Below the pieces are notes generated by a model that saw nothing but the letters and a program-made list of their open reading frames with translations, had not been told where the DNA came from and made no database searches. 64,000 bases of DNA from Providencia rettgeri (GTDB taxonomy: Bacteria; Pseudomonadota; Gammaproteobacteria; Enterobacterales; Enterobacteriaceae): contig NZ_CP059348.1 of NCBI RefSeq assembly GCF_013702265.1, positions 1,426,001-1,490,000 on the forward strand. The letters run 5' to 3'. Of this stretch, positions 49,098 through 59,544 are shown piece after piece. Positions within the stretch are counted from its first letter, which is position 1. The number at the start of each line of letters is the position of its first letter. A program made the translations under genes and the position numbers.

Positions 49098-51188
49098 TTA
49101 ACGAGTCTGTTGTTGCCATAAATTGGCATAAAGACCATTCAGTTTTAGAAGGTTCTGATGAGTTTGCGCTTCGGCGACTTCACCATTTCGTATCACGTAA
49201 ATTTTATCGGCGTTCATAATGGTATTGAGGCGATGGGCAATGCTAATCACCGTTCTGCCTTGTGTGATCAACGGCATATTTTTCATGATGGCGGATTCCG
49301 ATTCGTAATCCAGCGCAGAGGTGGCCTCATCGAGAATTAAAATATCAGGTTCAGTAATTAAAGCTCGAGCAAGCGCAATACGTTGACGTTGACCGCCAGA
49401 GAGATTTAACCCTTTTTCAGATAAATGATAATTAAAGTTTTCAGGCAAAGACATAATAAACTCATAGGCTCCAGCCAATTTTGCAGCATGGACTAATTGT
49501 TCTTCACTCGCTTGTGGGTAACTTAATCGGATATTTTCTGCAATTGTTCCGACAAAAAGAGTACTTTCTTGAAGGACGACACTCATTCGGCGGCGTAACG
49601 CGACGGTATCTGTCACCGCTAGATCCATTCCATCCACAATAACTTGCCCATGTTGAGGGATATATAGCCGCTGTAACAATTTGGTGAGGGTACTTTTTCC
49701 TGATCCTGATGGCCCTGTGATACCAATAAATTCTCCGGCTTTGATGGATAAAGTCAGATTACTTAGCACCTCAGGGGTTTCAGGTTGATAGCGAAAACGG
49801 ATATTTTGAAACTCAATTTCCCCTTGAATGGTGCTTGAGCTAGCAATGCCTTGGCGTTCATTTTCTATAGGTTTATCAAGAATATCGCCAACGCGACGTA
49901 GAGAAATGATGGTATGTTGGAAGTCTTGCCAAATTTGAGCAAAGCGTAGAATAGGCTGAGTAACGTGGGCGCTTAACATATTGAAAGCGACAAGTTCTCC
50001 AGGAGTGATATTTCCTTCCAAGACTTCATTAACACCAAGCCAAAGTAGAACAGCGGTAGTGACTTTACTGACTAACGTCATTAACTGTGTTGCCACCACA
50101 CTACGCATGGAAACTTTGAAGCCTTGACTCAATTGTTGACTGAGTAATTTTTGCCAGCGTTGGAAAAAGTATTTTTCAGTGGCTGTCGTTTTTACAGTTT
50201 CGATACCGGTTATTGATTCAGTTAAAAATGTGAGTCCGTTTTCATCAGCTTGGTAGGATTTTTCCGTCTGCTGGCGGATGATTGGACCTAAAATCATCCA
50301 CAGAACGAAAAAGACTCCCATAGACCCTACCAGCGTCCATGTCATTAGGCTGCTATATGAAAATAAGACGGCGATAAAGAGGATCACAAAGATAAAGTCA
50401 ATAAACAGCATCAGTGTTGAGCCAGTCAAAAACTGGCGAATATGAGCTAATTCACGGACTCGTGCAATGATTTTCCCTGTGGGCCTTAATTTAAAGTAAT
50501 TAAGCGGCAGTGCCATTAAATGGCGATAAATTTTACCTGATAGCTCCGAGCCAATTTGTGTGCTGGTATGACTGAAAATTTTATCACGAATAAAACTGTA
50601 AACAGGTTCTGCAATAGCAATAGCTAGTATTCCCAAGGCAATAACATGTAAATTATGCAAGCTGCGCCCGACAAGTACTTTATCGATTAAGTTTTGAAAT
50701 AGTAGGGGGCTTACGAGAGCAAAAAATTGCACAATTGCAGCAAGAATAAAGACGTTTTTGAGTTTTAAACGTTGGCGAATAATGGATGGAATAAACCAAC
50801 TGATACCAAATGCTCTTTTTTGTTCTTTCTCCAACTGCTCTTTAATTAAAATGACGGAGTAATTGTATTCGGGGGATTCATTCCATGGTTCCTCATCGCC
50901 TTCTTTTGGTGAGAGCACGGTGAGCGGTGAGTTTTGGGTGATAATATGCCAGCGTTGATTAATCAACACCAAAGCAGGTAATGGGATATCCTGCATCTGT
51001 TGTCGAGTGAGAGAAATGAGCTCTGTTTCATAACCAATAATCTGTGCACATTGTCTGATTTCAAAATCTGTGGGGGAATCATTCTGCATACCAATGGCAT
51101 GCATTAATTGTCCTTGAGTGACATTTTTTTGAAAATGATTAGCAATCCATATTAAGGCTTCCAAGCCATTGTTATTTTGCTGTTCCAT
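49098..51188 (-). CDS. Type I secretion ABC transporter, HlyB-like (second of two)
   Basis: This 696-residue protein has a C39-like domain without the catalytic Cys (residues 1-130, NNGLEALIWIANHFQKNV), six membrane helices (about 150-420) and an intact nucleotide-binding domain: Walker A GPSGSGKST near residue 493, LSGGQRQR, Walker B ILILDEATSALD, and the H-loop in ISIAHRLNT. This is the HlyB/RtxB-type architecture for RTX proteins with a C-terminal uncleaved signal. It starts three bases after the adaptor gene and is the last gene of the operon. Which of the two ABC proteins corresponds to RtxB or RtxE cannot be settled by eye. Confidence 0.9.
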   Translation of the reverse strand: MEQQNNNGLEALIWIANHFQKNVTQGQLMHAIGMQNDSPTDFEIRQCAQIIGYETELISLTRQQMQDIPLPALVLINQRWHIITQNSPLTVLSPKEGDEEPWNESPEYNYSVILIKEQLEKEQKRAFGISWFIPSIIRQRLKLKNVFILAAIVQFFALVSPLLFQNLIDKVLVGRSLHNLHVIALGILAIAIAEPVYSFIRDKIFSHTSTQIGSELSGKIYRHLMALPLNYFKLRPTGKIIARVRELAHIRQFLTGSTLMLFIDFIFVILFIAVLFSYSSLMTWTLVGSMGVFFVLWMILGPIIRQQTEKSYQADENGLTFLTESITGIETVKTTATEKYFFQRWQKLLSQQLSQGFKVSMRSVVATQLMTLVSKVTTAVLLWLGVNEVLEGNITPGELVAFNMLSAHVTQPILRFAQIWQDFQHTIISLRRVGDILDKPIENERQGIASSSTIQGEIEFQNIRFRYQPETPEVLSNLTLSIKAGEFIGITGPSGSGKSTLTKLLQRLYIPQHGQVIVDGMDLAVTDTVALRRRMSVVLQESTLFVGTIAENIRLSYPQASEEQLVHAAKLAGAYEFIMSLPENFNYHLSEKGLNLSGGQRQRIALARALITEPDILILDEATSALDYESESAIMKNMPLITQGRTVISIAHRLNTIMNADKIYVIRNGEVAEAQTHQNLLKLNGLYANLWQQQTR

Positions 51189-51191
51189 CGA

Positions 51192-52538
51192 TTACTTCTC
51201 TCTCATGGCTGTGGCAGTATATTCGTTAATTGGGCTTAATAGATAATCAATTAATCGCCGTTTATCTGTTTTTATTTCAGCAACAATAGACAAGCCTGGA
51301 GTCATTTCAATTTGCTCGCCTTCCACCAATAGCTGTTTGCTGCTTAAACCAATTTGCGCTAAATAAACGAGACCTAGATTGTCATCTTGCGTGCTATCAC
51401 GGGAAATGGACAATACCTCACCTTCGATAGTCCCATAGCGGGTATAAGGAAAGGCGTCAATTTTGACATCCGCTTTTAAGCCTTCTTGGATAAAGCCAAT
51501 ATCTTTATTGAGTATTTTGACTTCAGCTAATTGCACATGGTTATTGGGTACAATAACCATCAATTGCTGTGCTGGTTGTAATACAGCGCCTAGGGTATAA
51601 ACCGCAATTTGTTGCACGGTTCCATCCACTGGCGCGCGAATAACTTCAAGCTGATTTCTTTCTTGGTTTTTAATCAATTCCTGTTCAAGAGAAACAAATT
51701 TGAATTTAGCTTGCTGATATTTCTCATGCCATTCTTGGTGTTTTTGCGCATTAATCCTATCTTGCTTTTCGAGTAACGCATGATGTTGGCTATTTAATAT
51801 AGAGAGTTCGGATTGTTTGGTGGTTTTTTCTTTTCTTGCGAGTAGTAATTCACGCTCCTGTTCTAAAAATTCTTTTTGACTGATTAACTGTTTTTGACTC
51901 AGGGCGGTATGCGCATCGAGCCGTTTTTTAATGTTATTCATCAAGATATTGATGTCTTTTAACTCTCGTTCTCTCGCTTGAAAGTTAACGCGATTAATTT
52001 GAATTTCATTGGTTATTTCGTTGAGTAAGGTTTCATACTCTTTTTTAATAGTTTGATAGCTGAGTTGTGCTTGAGTTTTCTCCGTAGCGGATAGTTTGCT
52101 GTAATAAGCAGAAATTTCAATGGATTGCTGGTTGAGTAGAGCATGGTGGATCATTTCTTCACTAGCGTGAAAGTTTTTTTGGTAGTGTTGACTAAGGATA
52201 TCTTGGTCTACGCCTAATACTTTAACGCTGAGTAATGGATCCCCTTGCTTTACCTGTTGCCCATCTTCAACGTGAATTTGCTGTAAACGACTTAATTCAA
52301 AAGCTTGAATGGTTTGGGTTCGTCCTGAAACGATGAGTTTTCCTTGAGTGGTCGCTTGAACATCCAGTTTGCCAAAATAAGACCAAGCAATAGCGATAAA
52401 AATACCAACACTAATACTGATGGCTATGGTAAATGCCAAATAAGAAGGTGGCGTTTTTAAAATAGCCAAATGGGCAGGTAAAAAACTGTTATAGCGAGAG
52501 AGCGCTGATTTTTTTTTCATGGTTAACATCCGTGTCAT
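51192..52538 (-). CDS. Type I secretion membrane fusion protein, HlyD-like
   Basis: This 448-residue protein has a short cytoplasmic N-terminus, one membrane segment near residues 33-52, a periplasmic lipoyl/barrel-sandwich part (VSGRTQTIQAFELSRLQQIH, EDGQQVKQGDPLL), long coiled-coil hairpins (about 110-300) and a beta-barrel end (VEGEQIEMTPGLSIVAEIKT, DKRRLIDYLLSP). It bridges the ABC transporters and an outer membrane TolC. The first ATG overlaps the stop of the preceding ABC gene in TAATG; two in-frame ATGs follow closely (the third at MKKKSALSRYN). Confidence 0.92.
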   Translation of the reverse strand: MTRMLTMKKKSALSRYNSFLPAHLAILKTPPSYLAFTIAISISVGIFIAIAWSYFGKLDVQATTQGKLIVSGRTQTIQAFELSRLQQIHVEDGQQVKQGDPLLSVKVLGVDQDILSQHYQKNFHASEEMIHHALLNQQSIEISAYYSKLSATEKTQAQLSYQTIKKEYETLLNEITNEIQINRVNFQARERELKDINILMNNIKKRLDAHTALSQKQLISQKEFLEQERELLLARKEKTTKQSELSILNSQHHALLEKQDRINAQKHQEWHEKYQQAKFKFVSLEQELIKNQERNQLEVIRAPVDGTVQQIAVYTLGAVLQPAQQLMVIVPNNHVQLAEVKILNKDIGFIQEGLKADVKIDAFPYTRYGTIEGEVLSISRDSTQDDNLGLVYLAQIGLSSKQLLVEGEQIEMTPGLSIVAEIKTDKRRLIDYLLSPINEYTATAMREK

Positions 52539-54625
52539 TATTTAAGAGACTGCTGAAGCGTCCATAAATGTGTATAAAATTGATTGTTCTCGATTAATTG
52601 TTGATGGCTACCTTGCTCAACAATTTGCCCTTGCTGCATCACGATAATTCTTTGGTGGTTGCGGATCGTCGAAAGGCGGTGGGCAATAGTAATTACGGTA
52701 CGTCCTTTAGCTATTTCTTGCATATTTTCTTGAATGATAGCTTGGGATTCATCATCCAAGGCGCTGGTGGCCTCATCGAAAATAATGATCTTTGGATCCG
52801 ACAATAGTGTTCTGGCAATGGCGATGCGTTGGCGTTGGCCTCCAGAAAGAGAAGAGCCGCCTTCGGCTAAAATCGTGTCATAGCCCATCGGCAATTTAAG
52901 GATGAAATCGTGGGCTCCCGCCATTTTTGCAGCATTCACAACCTCATCCATTGAGGCATTAGGGCGAGTTTGAGCAATATTGTCGAAAACAGATTGATGA
53001 AATAAAAAATTCTCTTGCAAAACAATACCAATTTGCTGCCTTAGGGAAGCAAGGCTAAGCGCTGTAATTGGCATTCCATCAAGATAGATTCCCCCTTGTT
53101 CTGGGGTGTATAAACGCAAAATTAACCGAGCTAGAGTGCTTTTCCCTGAGCCCGATGTGCCTACAATACCAATAGTTTCTCCGGCTTTTATTGAAATGTT
53201 AAAGTTATTGAGGACGGTCGGCATATTGGGTTGATAACGGAAGCTAATGTTATGTAATTGAATATCACCACTCAGCCGAGATTCGTTTTCTTTCTTGCTC
53301 TGTTCTTGCGGAAGATTAATGATTTGTGACAGCTTTTCTACTGCCACTTTGGTTCGAATATAATCTCCCCATAATTTGACCAGTTTGACGAGAGGCTGGT
53401 TTGCATGATTGACCATCATATGAAAGGCAATAAATTGCCCAATAGTCAATTGCAGAGCCAGAACTTCAGATGCGCCAACCCATAGAATGATGGCGCTCGT
53501 CACCTTTTCAATGACCATTACAATATGTTCAGAGCGTGAACTGATTTGCCCAGATACAAAATTGGTTTGGCTCATATCTGCCGTTTGTTTATCCCAACGA
53601 CGGGTAAAGCTCGGTTCAATGGATAAGCTCTTGGCAGTTTCAATCCCATTAACGCTTTCTGTTAAGAATGAGGTATTCACCGCAATATTGGCAAACTGTT
53701 GCTGAGCCGCAGCTTCAATTTTCGGTGTTAGCCACCATGCGACCAATAAATAACAGGGAATAGAACAGAGGAAAAGTAAGGTGAGGGTGCCGGAAAGCAA
53801 GTTCATCACATAGATGAAGACGAACAAAAACAGAACATCGACACATAACGTGAAAAAGCTACTGGTCAAGAATTCTCGGATAGTTTCCAATTCTTTAACT
53901 CGGGTAACAATGGCACCAATTTGTCGATTTTTAAAAAATGAAATAGGTAGGTGCAATAAGTGATTAACTAACTTTAATCCTAACGTCATATCGATACGAT
54001 TAACGGTATGATTATAAATATATTCCCGTAGCCCTTTTAATATAACCTCAATAATCGCAGCGACGATTAAACCGAAAATTAAAACATCCAAGGTGGATAA
54101 ACTATGATGAATAAGCACTTTATCCATAATAACCTGCATCACAATGGGGGAGGCTAGCGCTAATATTTGTAAAATAAAAGAGAAAACCAATACCCAAGTG
54201 ATGATTTTGCGGTACTTCATAAATTCCGCTTGGAACCATGAAATATCGAATTTCCCTTGCTTCACTTTGACGTGAAGCCAATCCCCATTCCAATTTTTTT
54301 GTAGCTCTTCATGGCTCCATATTTCAGGTGTAGGATGACCAAAACGCTGAATGAGCACTTGTTCTTGATTATGATTAGCCAACAGAAAAGCGTGACCATC
54401 ATTATCATAAAGAATGGCGGGTGACGGTAGTTTTGCAATGCCTTTATCGCGCTGATGCTTATTCTTGCATTTAATCTGATAATTATCTTTTATTGTTTTA
54501 ATATAATTTTGAAATTGATTTATATTCTCTGTTTTCTGTTTGAAATCATCATAATCAATTTCGCCAGAAAGTTTTGCAATAACGCCAATAAAATATAATG
54601 TTGATTGTGTTTTGACACTTTCCAT
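52538..54625 (-). CDS. Type I secretion ABC transporter, HlyB-like (first of two)
   Basis: This 695-residue protein starts the operon. Its N-terminal domain (residues 1-150) is a divergent C39-like domain with no peptidase Cys-His pair. Membrane helices lie at about 160-430. The nucleotide-binding domain is intact: GTSGSGKST near residue 489, LSGGQRQR, IIIFDEATSALD near 613, and ITIAHRLST. Only about half of the N-terminal domain resembles that of the second ABC protein, so the pair probably forms a heterodimer rather than arising from a recent duplication. Two ABC genes around one adaptor gene is the layout of rtxB-rtxD-rtxE for MARTX toxins. Confidence 0.9.
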   Translation of the reverse strand: MESVKTQSTLYFIGVIAKLSGEIDYDDFKQKTENINQFQNYIKTIKDNYQIKCKNKHQRDKGIAKLPSPAILYDNDGHAFLLANHNQEQVLIQRFGHPTPEIWSHEELQKNWNGDWLHVKVKQGKFDISWFQAEFMKYRKIITWVLVFSFILQILALASPIVMQVIMDKVLIHHSLSTLDVLIFGLIVAAIIEVILKGLREYIYNHTVNRIDMTLGLKLVNHLLHLPISFFKNRQIGAIVTRVKELETIREFLTSSFFTLCVDVLFLFVFIYVMNLLSGTLTLLFLCSIPCYLLVAWWLTPKIEAAAQQQFANIAVNTSFLTESVNGIETAKSLSIEPSFTRRWDKQTADMSQTNFVSGQISSRSEHIVMVIEKVTSAIILWVGASEVLALQLTIGQFIAFHMMVNHANQPLVKLVKLWGDYIRTKVAVEKLSQIINLPQEQSKKENESRLSGDIQLHNISFRYQPNMPTVLNNFNISIKAGETIGIVGTSGSGKSTLARLILRLYTPEQGGIYLDGMPITALSLASLRQQIGIVLQENFLFHQSVFDNIAQTRPNASMDEVVNAAKMAGAHDFILKLPMGYDTILAEGGSSLSGGQRQRIAIARTLLSDPKIIIFDEATSALDDESQAIIQENMQEIAKGRTVITIAHRLSTIRNHQRIIVMQQGQIVEQGSHQQLIENNQFYTHLWTLQQSLK

Positions 54626-54786
54626 TGTGTATATTCATCATCCTGTATATTTAATAATGTCTGTGTATATATCGATTTGAAAAATATGATTATTTAATCG
54701 AGGTAGATAATACAGTCATCATAATTACAAGTGTATTGAAGTTCGTCTTATTATTTGAATATGAATATATTTAATGGATGTGTTTT

Positions 54787-54824
54787 ATCCTGATATTGAC
54801 GATTTGAATATTCAATATCAGGAT
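54787..54824. repeat. Perfect 13-bp inverted repeat between ybfF and the secretion operon
   Basis: ATCCTGATATTGA (54787-54799) is the exact reverse complement of TCAATATCAGGAT (54812-54824), around a 12-base loop that contains GAATATTC. There is no T-run on the minus strand where a ybfF terminator would need one. Confidence 0.75.
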
Positions 54825-54846
54825 TGCGGGAGTCAATGCGGTTAGA

Positions 54847-55623
54847 TCAGTCAGGAATAGCTAAAAAGCGGTGAATCGCTCGTAATACATGCTCTGGTTT
54901 TTCGGCATGAACCCAATGTCCGGCATCGGCAACCACCCAAGCTTTAGCTTGAGGAAACTGCGCAGCAATGTCGTCGCGGTATTCGGCTTGCACATAGGGC
55001 GAATTTCCGCCGGGGATCAGTAACACGGGTTTATCCCATTTTGGCACAGTTTTCCAACCGATGATCTTTTCATAGTTAGCTTTGATTGCCGAAAGATTGA
55101 ATTTCCACTCACCTTGTTTAAAGGATTTTAGTAAGAATTGAATGACACCTTCTTCGGGAATGAATTCGCGCATAATGCCGCTAGCCTCTTGGCGGGTTTT
55201 AGCGTGCGCTTGAGTTGTTGCTTCTAGCGCAGCAATAATTTCGTCATGGCGGCGAACGTTGTAAGCGACAGGTGCGATATCGATGGCCACAATTTTTTCG
55301 ATAAAATCAGGCGCTATCTCACTGGCAGCCATGGCAATTTTGCCACCCATAGAGTGCCCAATAAGAATGGCATTGTGGTAACCAAGGGATTTTACGAGCG
55401 AAATCACATCTTCGGCCATCTGTTGGTATTCCATTTCGTCAGAACGAAATGAGTCACCATGGTTGCGTACATCGATTTGAATAGTATCGAAATAGTTTTG
55501 TAAGTCGCGACCTAAAACACCTAAATTATTCAGGTCACCAAAGAGTCCATGGATCAAAACGACGGGGGTGACGGTGATCGGATTTTCAGGTTTATGGATT
55601 GTATAATTGAGTAATTCGGTCAT
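54847..55623 (-). CDS. ybfF: Alpha/beta hydrolase esterase YbfF
   Basis: This 258-residue protein has the alpha/beta hydrolase core with the nucleophile elbow GHSMGG (near residue 93), an HGLFGD oxyanion segment near the start, and the catalytic His in DAGHWVHAEKP near the end. E. coli YbfF hydrolyses short acyl esters including acyl-CoA. It is divergent from seqA, as in E. coli. In E. coli ybfE follows it directly; here the secretion operon separates them. Confidence 0.95.
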   Translation of the reverse strand: MTELLNYTIHKPENPITVTPVVLIHGLFGDLNNLGVLGRDLQNYFDTIQIDVRNHGDSFRSDEMEYQQMAEDVISLVKSLGYHNAILIGHSMGGKIAMAASEIAPDFIEKIVAIDIAPVAYNVRRHDEIIAALEATTQAHAKTRQEASGIMREFIPEEGVIQFLLKSFKQGEWKFNLSAIKANYEKIIGWKTVPKWDKPVLLIPGGNSPYVQAEYRDDIAAQFPQAKAWVVADAGHWVHAEKPEHVLRAIHRFLAIPD

Positions 55624-55845
55624 ATTTGGACTACGATTGATATTGTTTGCCAGGTTGGTGACTTATCATGGCATGGTGATGCCAAAAAACCAAATCTGTA
55701 TAATCAGAACAAGGTAACCTACTGAAATCCCATGAAACTTAACTCGTTGTTTGTTTTAAGTTATTGAAATTTTAATTGTTTTGTTTTTTTTAATTCTGGC
55801 TTATAATCTGGCGCGAATTTTAGTTTAAGAAAGTACTGGGAAAAA

Positions 55846-56394
55846 ATGAAAACGATAGAAGTTGATGAAGAGCTTTACCGCTATATTGCAAGTCACACAC
55901 AGCATATCGGTGAAAGTGCATCGGATATTTTACGCCGTATGCTAAATTTCAAATCCGCGCAGCAGCCAGTACCCGCAAAAGAAGTGAGTGTAGCACCGTT
56001 AGCGCCACAAGATGCGCCGGTGATGAATACCAAGGTGGTTGCTCAAAACCCTGTGAGAGTGATCAGAGAATTATTATTATCTGATGCTTATGCAGAAAAA
56101 AATAAGGCGATTGACCGCTTTATGCTAATTCTTTCAACGCTATACAGCTTAGATGCGAAAAGTTTTGAGAGCGCAACAGAATCGATGCATGGCCGCACCC
56201 GTGTTTATTTTGCTGGTGATGAGCAAACACTACTGGCTGCGGGCAAGCAATCAAAACCTCGCCATATACCGGGCACGCCGTATTGGGTGATCACTAACAC
56301 CAACACTAATCGCAAGCGCAGTATGATTGATGCGATTATGCAAGAGATGAACTTCCCAGCGAATGTCATCGAAAAAGTCGGCAATACGATTTAA
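55846..56394 (+). CDS. seqA: Negative modulator of replication initiation SeqA
   Basis: This 182-residue protein binds hemimethylated GATC sites and sequesters oriC. The N-terminal oligomerisation domain (MKTIEVDEELYRYIASHTQH) is joined by a variable Ala/Pro-rich linker (about residues 45-65) to the DNA-binding domain (GRTRVYFAGDEQTLLAAGKQ, NTNTNRKRSMIDAIMQ). Length equals E. coli SeqA within one residue. It stands before pgm in the usual order. Confidence 0.97.
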   Translation: MKTIEVDEELYRYIASHTQHIGESASDILRRMLNFKSAQQPVPAKEVSVAPLAPQDAPVMNTKVVAQNPVRVIRELLLSDAYAEKNKAIDRFMLILSTLYSLDAKSFESATESMHGRTRVYFAGDEQTLLAAGKQSKPRHIPGTPYWVITNTNTNRKRSMIDAIMQEMNFPANVIEKVGNTI

Positions 56395-56506
56395 CTTTGG
56401 TAAATACTATCTAATCTTAGTAATGCTATCTAACCTTGATAGTCATCTAAACATTGTGAAGTCACTGGTGTTTCACGCTAAGCATCAGTGCTTTGGGAGA
56501 TAACAA

Positions 56507-58141
56507 GTGGCAATTCATGAACGAGCAGGGCAGCTTCCATTTCAAAGTGATTTGATTAACGTTGCTCAGTTAACAGCTCAATATTATACCCAGCAGCCAG
56601 ATCCCGATGTGTCTTCTCAGGCTGTCAAGTTTGGGACTTCTGGGCATCGTGGTAGTTCGCTGCGTAAAAACTTTAATGAAAACCACATTCTGGCAATCGC
56701 TCAAGCGATAGCTGATCTGCGTAAGCAGCAAGGGGTATCAGGACCTTGTTATGTGGGTAAAGATACCCATGCGCTGTCAGAAGCAGCTTTTATATCGGTG
56801 ATCGAAGTATTAGCAGCTAACCAAGTTCATGTTATTGTTCAAGAAGATAACGGTTTTACCCCAACTCCGGCTATCTCCCACGCGATTTTAAGCTATAACA
56901 AAGCGCATCAAGATGTTGCTGACGGCATCGTAATCACTCCATCCCATAATCCACCGGAAGATGGTGGAATTAAATATAATCCTGCTAACGGTGGTCCTGC
57001 GGATACAGATTTGACATCGGTTATTGAACAGAATGCTAATCAATTACTTGCAGCAGATCTTGATGGTGTGAAGTGCTTAGATTTTGCCGATGCAATGGCG
57101 AGTGGTTTTGTGACAGAGCAAGATCTGGTGATGCCATACGTTCGCGCACTCGGCGAAGTTGTGGATATGCAAGCTATCCAAAAATCAGGATTAAAAATCG
57201 GCGTCGACCCTCTGGGCGGTTCCGGTATTGAATACTGGAAAAAAATTGCAGAGTATTATCAGTTAGATATTGAAATTGTTAATGACCAGCTTGACCAAAC
57301 ATTCCGCTTTATGCCATTAGACCACGATGGTGTGATCCGCATGGACTGTTCATCCCGTTGGGCGATGGCTGGCTTGCTGGGAATGAAAGAAAAGTTTGAT
57401 TTAGCATTTGCGAACGATCCGGATTATGACCGCCACGGCATTGTTACCCCAAGTGGATTAATGAACCCTAACCACTACCTTGCTGTTGCGATTGACTATC
57501 TATTTCAACATCGCCCTCAATGGGGCAAAGAAGTTGCTGTAGGTAAAACGTTAGTTTCCAGCGCCATGATTGACCGTGTTGTTAATGATATTGGCCGTGA
57601 ACTCATTGAAGTGCCTGTTGGCTTTAAATGGTTTGTGGATGGCTTATTTAATGGCAGCCTTGGTTTTGGTGGCGAAGAGAGTGCTGGTGCTTCATTTTTA
57701 AAATTTGATGGCACGCCATGGTCGACAGATAAAGACGGTATTATTTTATGTCTGCTTGCTGCAGAAATTACAGCAGTAACAGGGGAAAACCCTCAGCAGC
57801 GTTATAATAAACTCGCTGAAAAATTTGGCGCACCAATCTACAGTCGTATCCAAGCGAAAGCAACCCACGAGCAGAAAGCTAAGTTAAGCAAGTTATCGCC
57901 AGAAATGGTATCAGCAGATACATTAGCGGGTGATAAAATTACTCAGCGTTTAACGGCGGCTCCGGGCAATGGGGCATCAATTGGCGGGTTAAAAATCATG
58001 ACTGACTATGGTTGGTTTGCAGCTCGCCCATCAGGCACTGAAGAAGCTTACAAAATTTACTGTGAAAGTTTCCGTGGTGAAGAACATCTTCACTTGATTG
58101 AGAAAGAAGCGATTGAAATCGTCAGTAAAGTGATTAGTTAG
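56507..58141 (+). CDS. pgm: Phosphoglucomutase (alpha-D-glucose phosphate-specific)
   Basis: This 544-residue enzyme interconverts glucose 1-phosphate and glucose 6-phosphate. The phosphoserine loop is in [16 protein letters not shown], the metal loop in DPDYDRHG, the sugar loop in GGEESAG, and the phosphate loop in [12 protein letters not shown]. The start is GTG behind GGGAG. Length is close to E. coli Pgm (546). A terminator hairpin follows. Confidence 0.98.
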   Translation: MAIHERAGQLPFQSDLINVAQLTAQYYTQQPDPDVSSQAVKFGTSGHRGSSLRKNFNENHILAIAQAIADLRKQQGVSGPCYVGKDTHALSEAAFISVIEVLAANQVHVIVQEDNGFTPTPAISHAILSYNKAHQDVADGIVITPSHNPPEDGGIKYNPANGGPADTDLTSVIEQNANQLLAADLDGVKCLDFADAMASGFVTEQDLVMPYVRALGEVVDMQAIQKSGLKIGVDPLGGSGIEYWKKIAEYYQLDIEIVNDQLDQTFRFMPLDHDGVIRMDCSSRWAMAGLLGMKEKFDLAFANDPDYDRHGIVTPSGLMNPNHYLAVAIDYLFQHRPQWGKEVAVGKTLVSSAMIDRVVNDIGRELIEVPVGFKWFVDGLFNGSLGFGGEESAGASFLKFDGTPWSTDKDGIILCLLAAEITAVTGENPQQRYNKLAEKFGAPIYSRIQAKATHEQKAKLSKLSPEMVSADTLAGDKITQRLTAAPGNGASIGGLKIMTDYGWFAARPSGTEEAYKIYCESFRGEEHLHLIEKEAIEIVSKVIS

Positions 58142-58152
58142 TTTTTGTCTTT

Positions 58153-58178
58153 AAAGCGGGTGGTTATTGCCCGCTTTT
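58153..58178 (+). terminator. Terminator of pgm
   Basis: AAAGCGGG pairs with CCCGCTTT around a nine-base loop, ending in TTTTC. Confidence 0.78.
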
Positions 58179-58433
58179 CATCATTAAATCCCCAACTGCA
58201 AAATAAAGCAGATTCGAGATTTTATCTCCTTTTTAGTACACATTACTTCATAAAATTGTGGTAGCGGATTCTGTGACGCTATTAACAAAATTGTTTTCTT
58301 TTTTTACCCTTCAAATTTGACCTTTTGTTTTTGCTATCGATACGTAATAACCGTTGCAGCTAGTGGCTCGGAATGATACAACTTTAGGTATCTGAGTGAT
58401 GTTAACTAACAATATTGAAGGTAGGTAAGGTCA
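58179..58433. other. Intergenic region upstream of serC
   Basis: The region between the pgm terminator and serC should hold the serC-aroA promoter. It is also a join between two blocks that are far apart in E. coli. I see no gene. Confidence 0.4.
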
Positions 58434-59522
58434 ATGAGTCAGGTTTATAATTTCAGCGCAGGGCCGGCAATGTTACCCGTTGAAGTCATGCGCCGTGCAG
58501 AGCAAGAATTTTGTAACTGGAAAGGTTTAGGGGTTTCTGTGATGGAAGTGAGCCATCGCGGGAAAGATTTTATTGAAGTTGCGAAAGAAGCAGAACAAGA
58601 TTTACGCGACTTATTAAATATTCCTGATAACTATAAAGTTTTATTCTGTCATGGTGGTGCTCGTGCTCATTTTGCCACACTGCCAATGAACCTGTTAGGT
58701 GATAAAACGACAGCAGACTACATTGTCAGTGGCTATTGGTCTGAATCAGCTGCTAAAGAAGCTCAAAAATATTGCACCCCGAACGTGATTGATGTCGTTC
58801 AAGAAAATAACGGCGTTGTTAGCATCAAACCAATGAGTGAATGGCCATTAAGTAAAGATGCTGCCTATGTTCATTATTGCCCGAATGAAACCATTGGTGG
58901 CTTAGCTATCCATGAAGAGCCTGATTTCCCAGCGGACAAAATTATAGTTGCTGATTATTCATCTGCGATTTTATCTAAACCTATCGATGTAAGCCGCTAT
59001 GGCGTGATTTATGCTGGCGCACAGAAAAATATTGGTCCAGCAGGCTTAACGCTGGTTATCATTCGTGAAGATCTGCTCGGCAAAGCTTCACCTCAAACGC
59101 CATCTGTTTTTGATTACACTGTACTTGCGCAATATGAGTCCATGTTCAATACTCCGCCAACTTTTGCTTGGTATTTAGCGGGTATGGTTTTCAAATGGTT
59201 AAAAGAGCAAGGCGGATTGCAGGAAATCGCAAAACGTAACTATGAAAAATCACAGTTGCTGTATAGCGCAATCGATGACAGTGAATTCTATATTAACCGC
59301 GTCGCGGTGGAGAATCGCTCTTGGATGAACGTACCATTCCAAATGCAAAACCCTGCATTGGATACAACATTTATCGAAGATGCTAAAAACCAAGGGTTAT
59401 TATCACTAAAAGGCCATAAGGTTTCCGGCGGAATGCGCGCATCTATTTACAATGCGATGCCGCTGGCGGGTGTTCAGGCGTTAGTTGACTTTATGGCTGA
59501 TTTTGAACGTCATCATGCCTAA
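58434..59522 (+). CDS. serC: Phosphoserine aminotransferase
   Basis: This 362-residue PLP enzyme acts in serine and pyridoxal phosphate synthesis. The N-terminal [15 protein letters not shown] and the PLP lysine segment [12 protein letters not shown] are intact. Length equals E. coli SerC. It forms the conserved serC-aroA pair, with a hairpin in the 108-base gap. Confidence 0.98.
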   Translation: MSQVYNFSAGPAMLPVEVMRRAEQEFCNWKGLGVSVMEVSHRGKDFIEVAKEAEQDLRDLLNIPDNYKVLFCHGGARAHFATLPMNLLGDKTTADYIVSGYWSESAAKEAQKYCTPNVIDVVQENNGVVSIKPMSEWPLSKDAAYVHYCPNETIGGLAIHEEPDFPADKIIVADYSSAILSKPIDVSRYGVIYAGAQKNIGPAGLTLVIIREDLLGKASPQTPSVFDYTVLAQYESMFNTPPTFAWYLAGMVFKWLKEQGGLQEIAKRNYEKSQLLYSAIDDSEFYINRVAVENRSWMNVPFQMQNPALDTTFIEDAKNQGLLSLKGHKVSGGMRASIYNAMPLAGVQALVDFMADFERHHA

Positions 59523-59544
59523 TTTATGATGTACTAGTTGTTAG

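Noticed and set aside
49098-54625. Colicin V or bacteriocin exporter with an active C39 leader peptidase
   Set aside because: The N-terminal domains of both ABC proteins lack the catalytic Cys in the expected place, and no small leader-bearing peptide gene is nearby.
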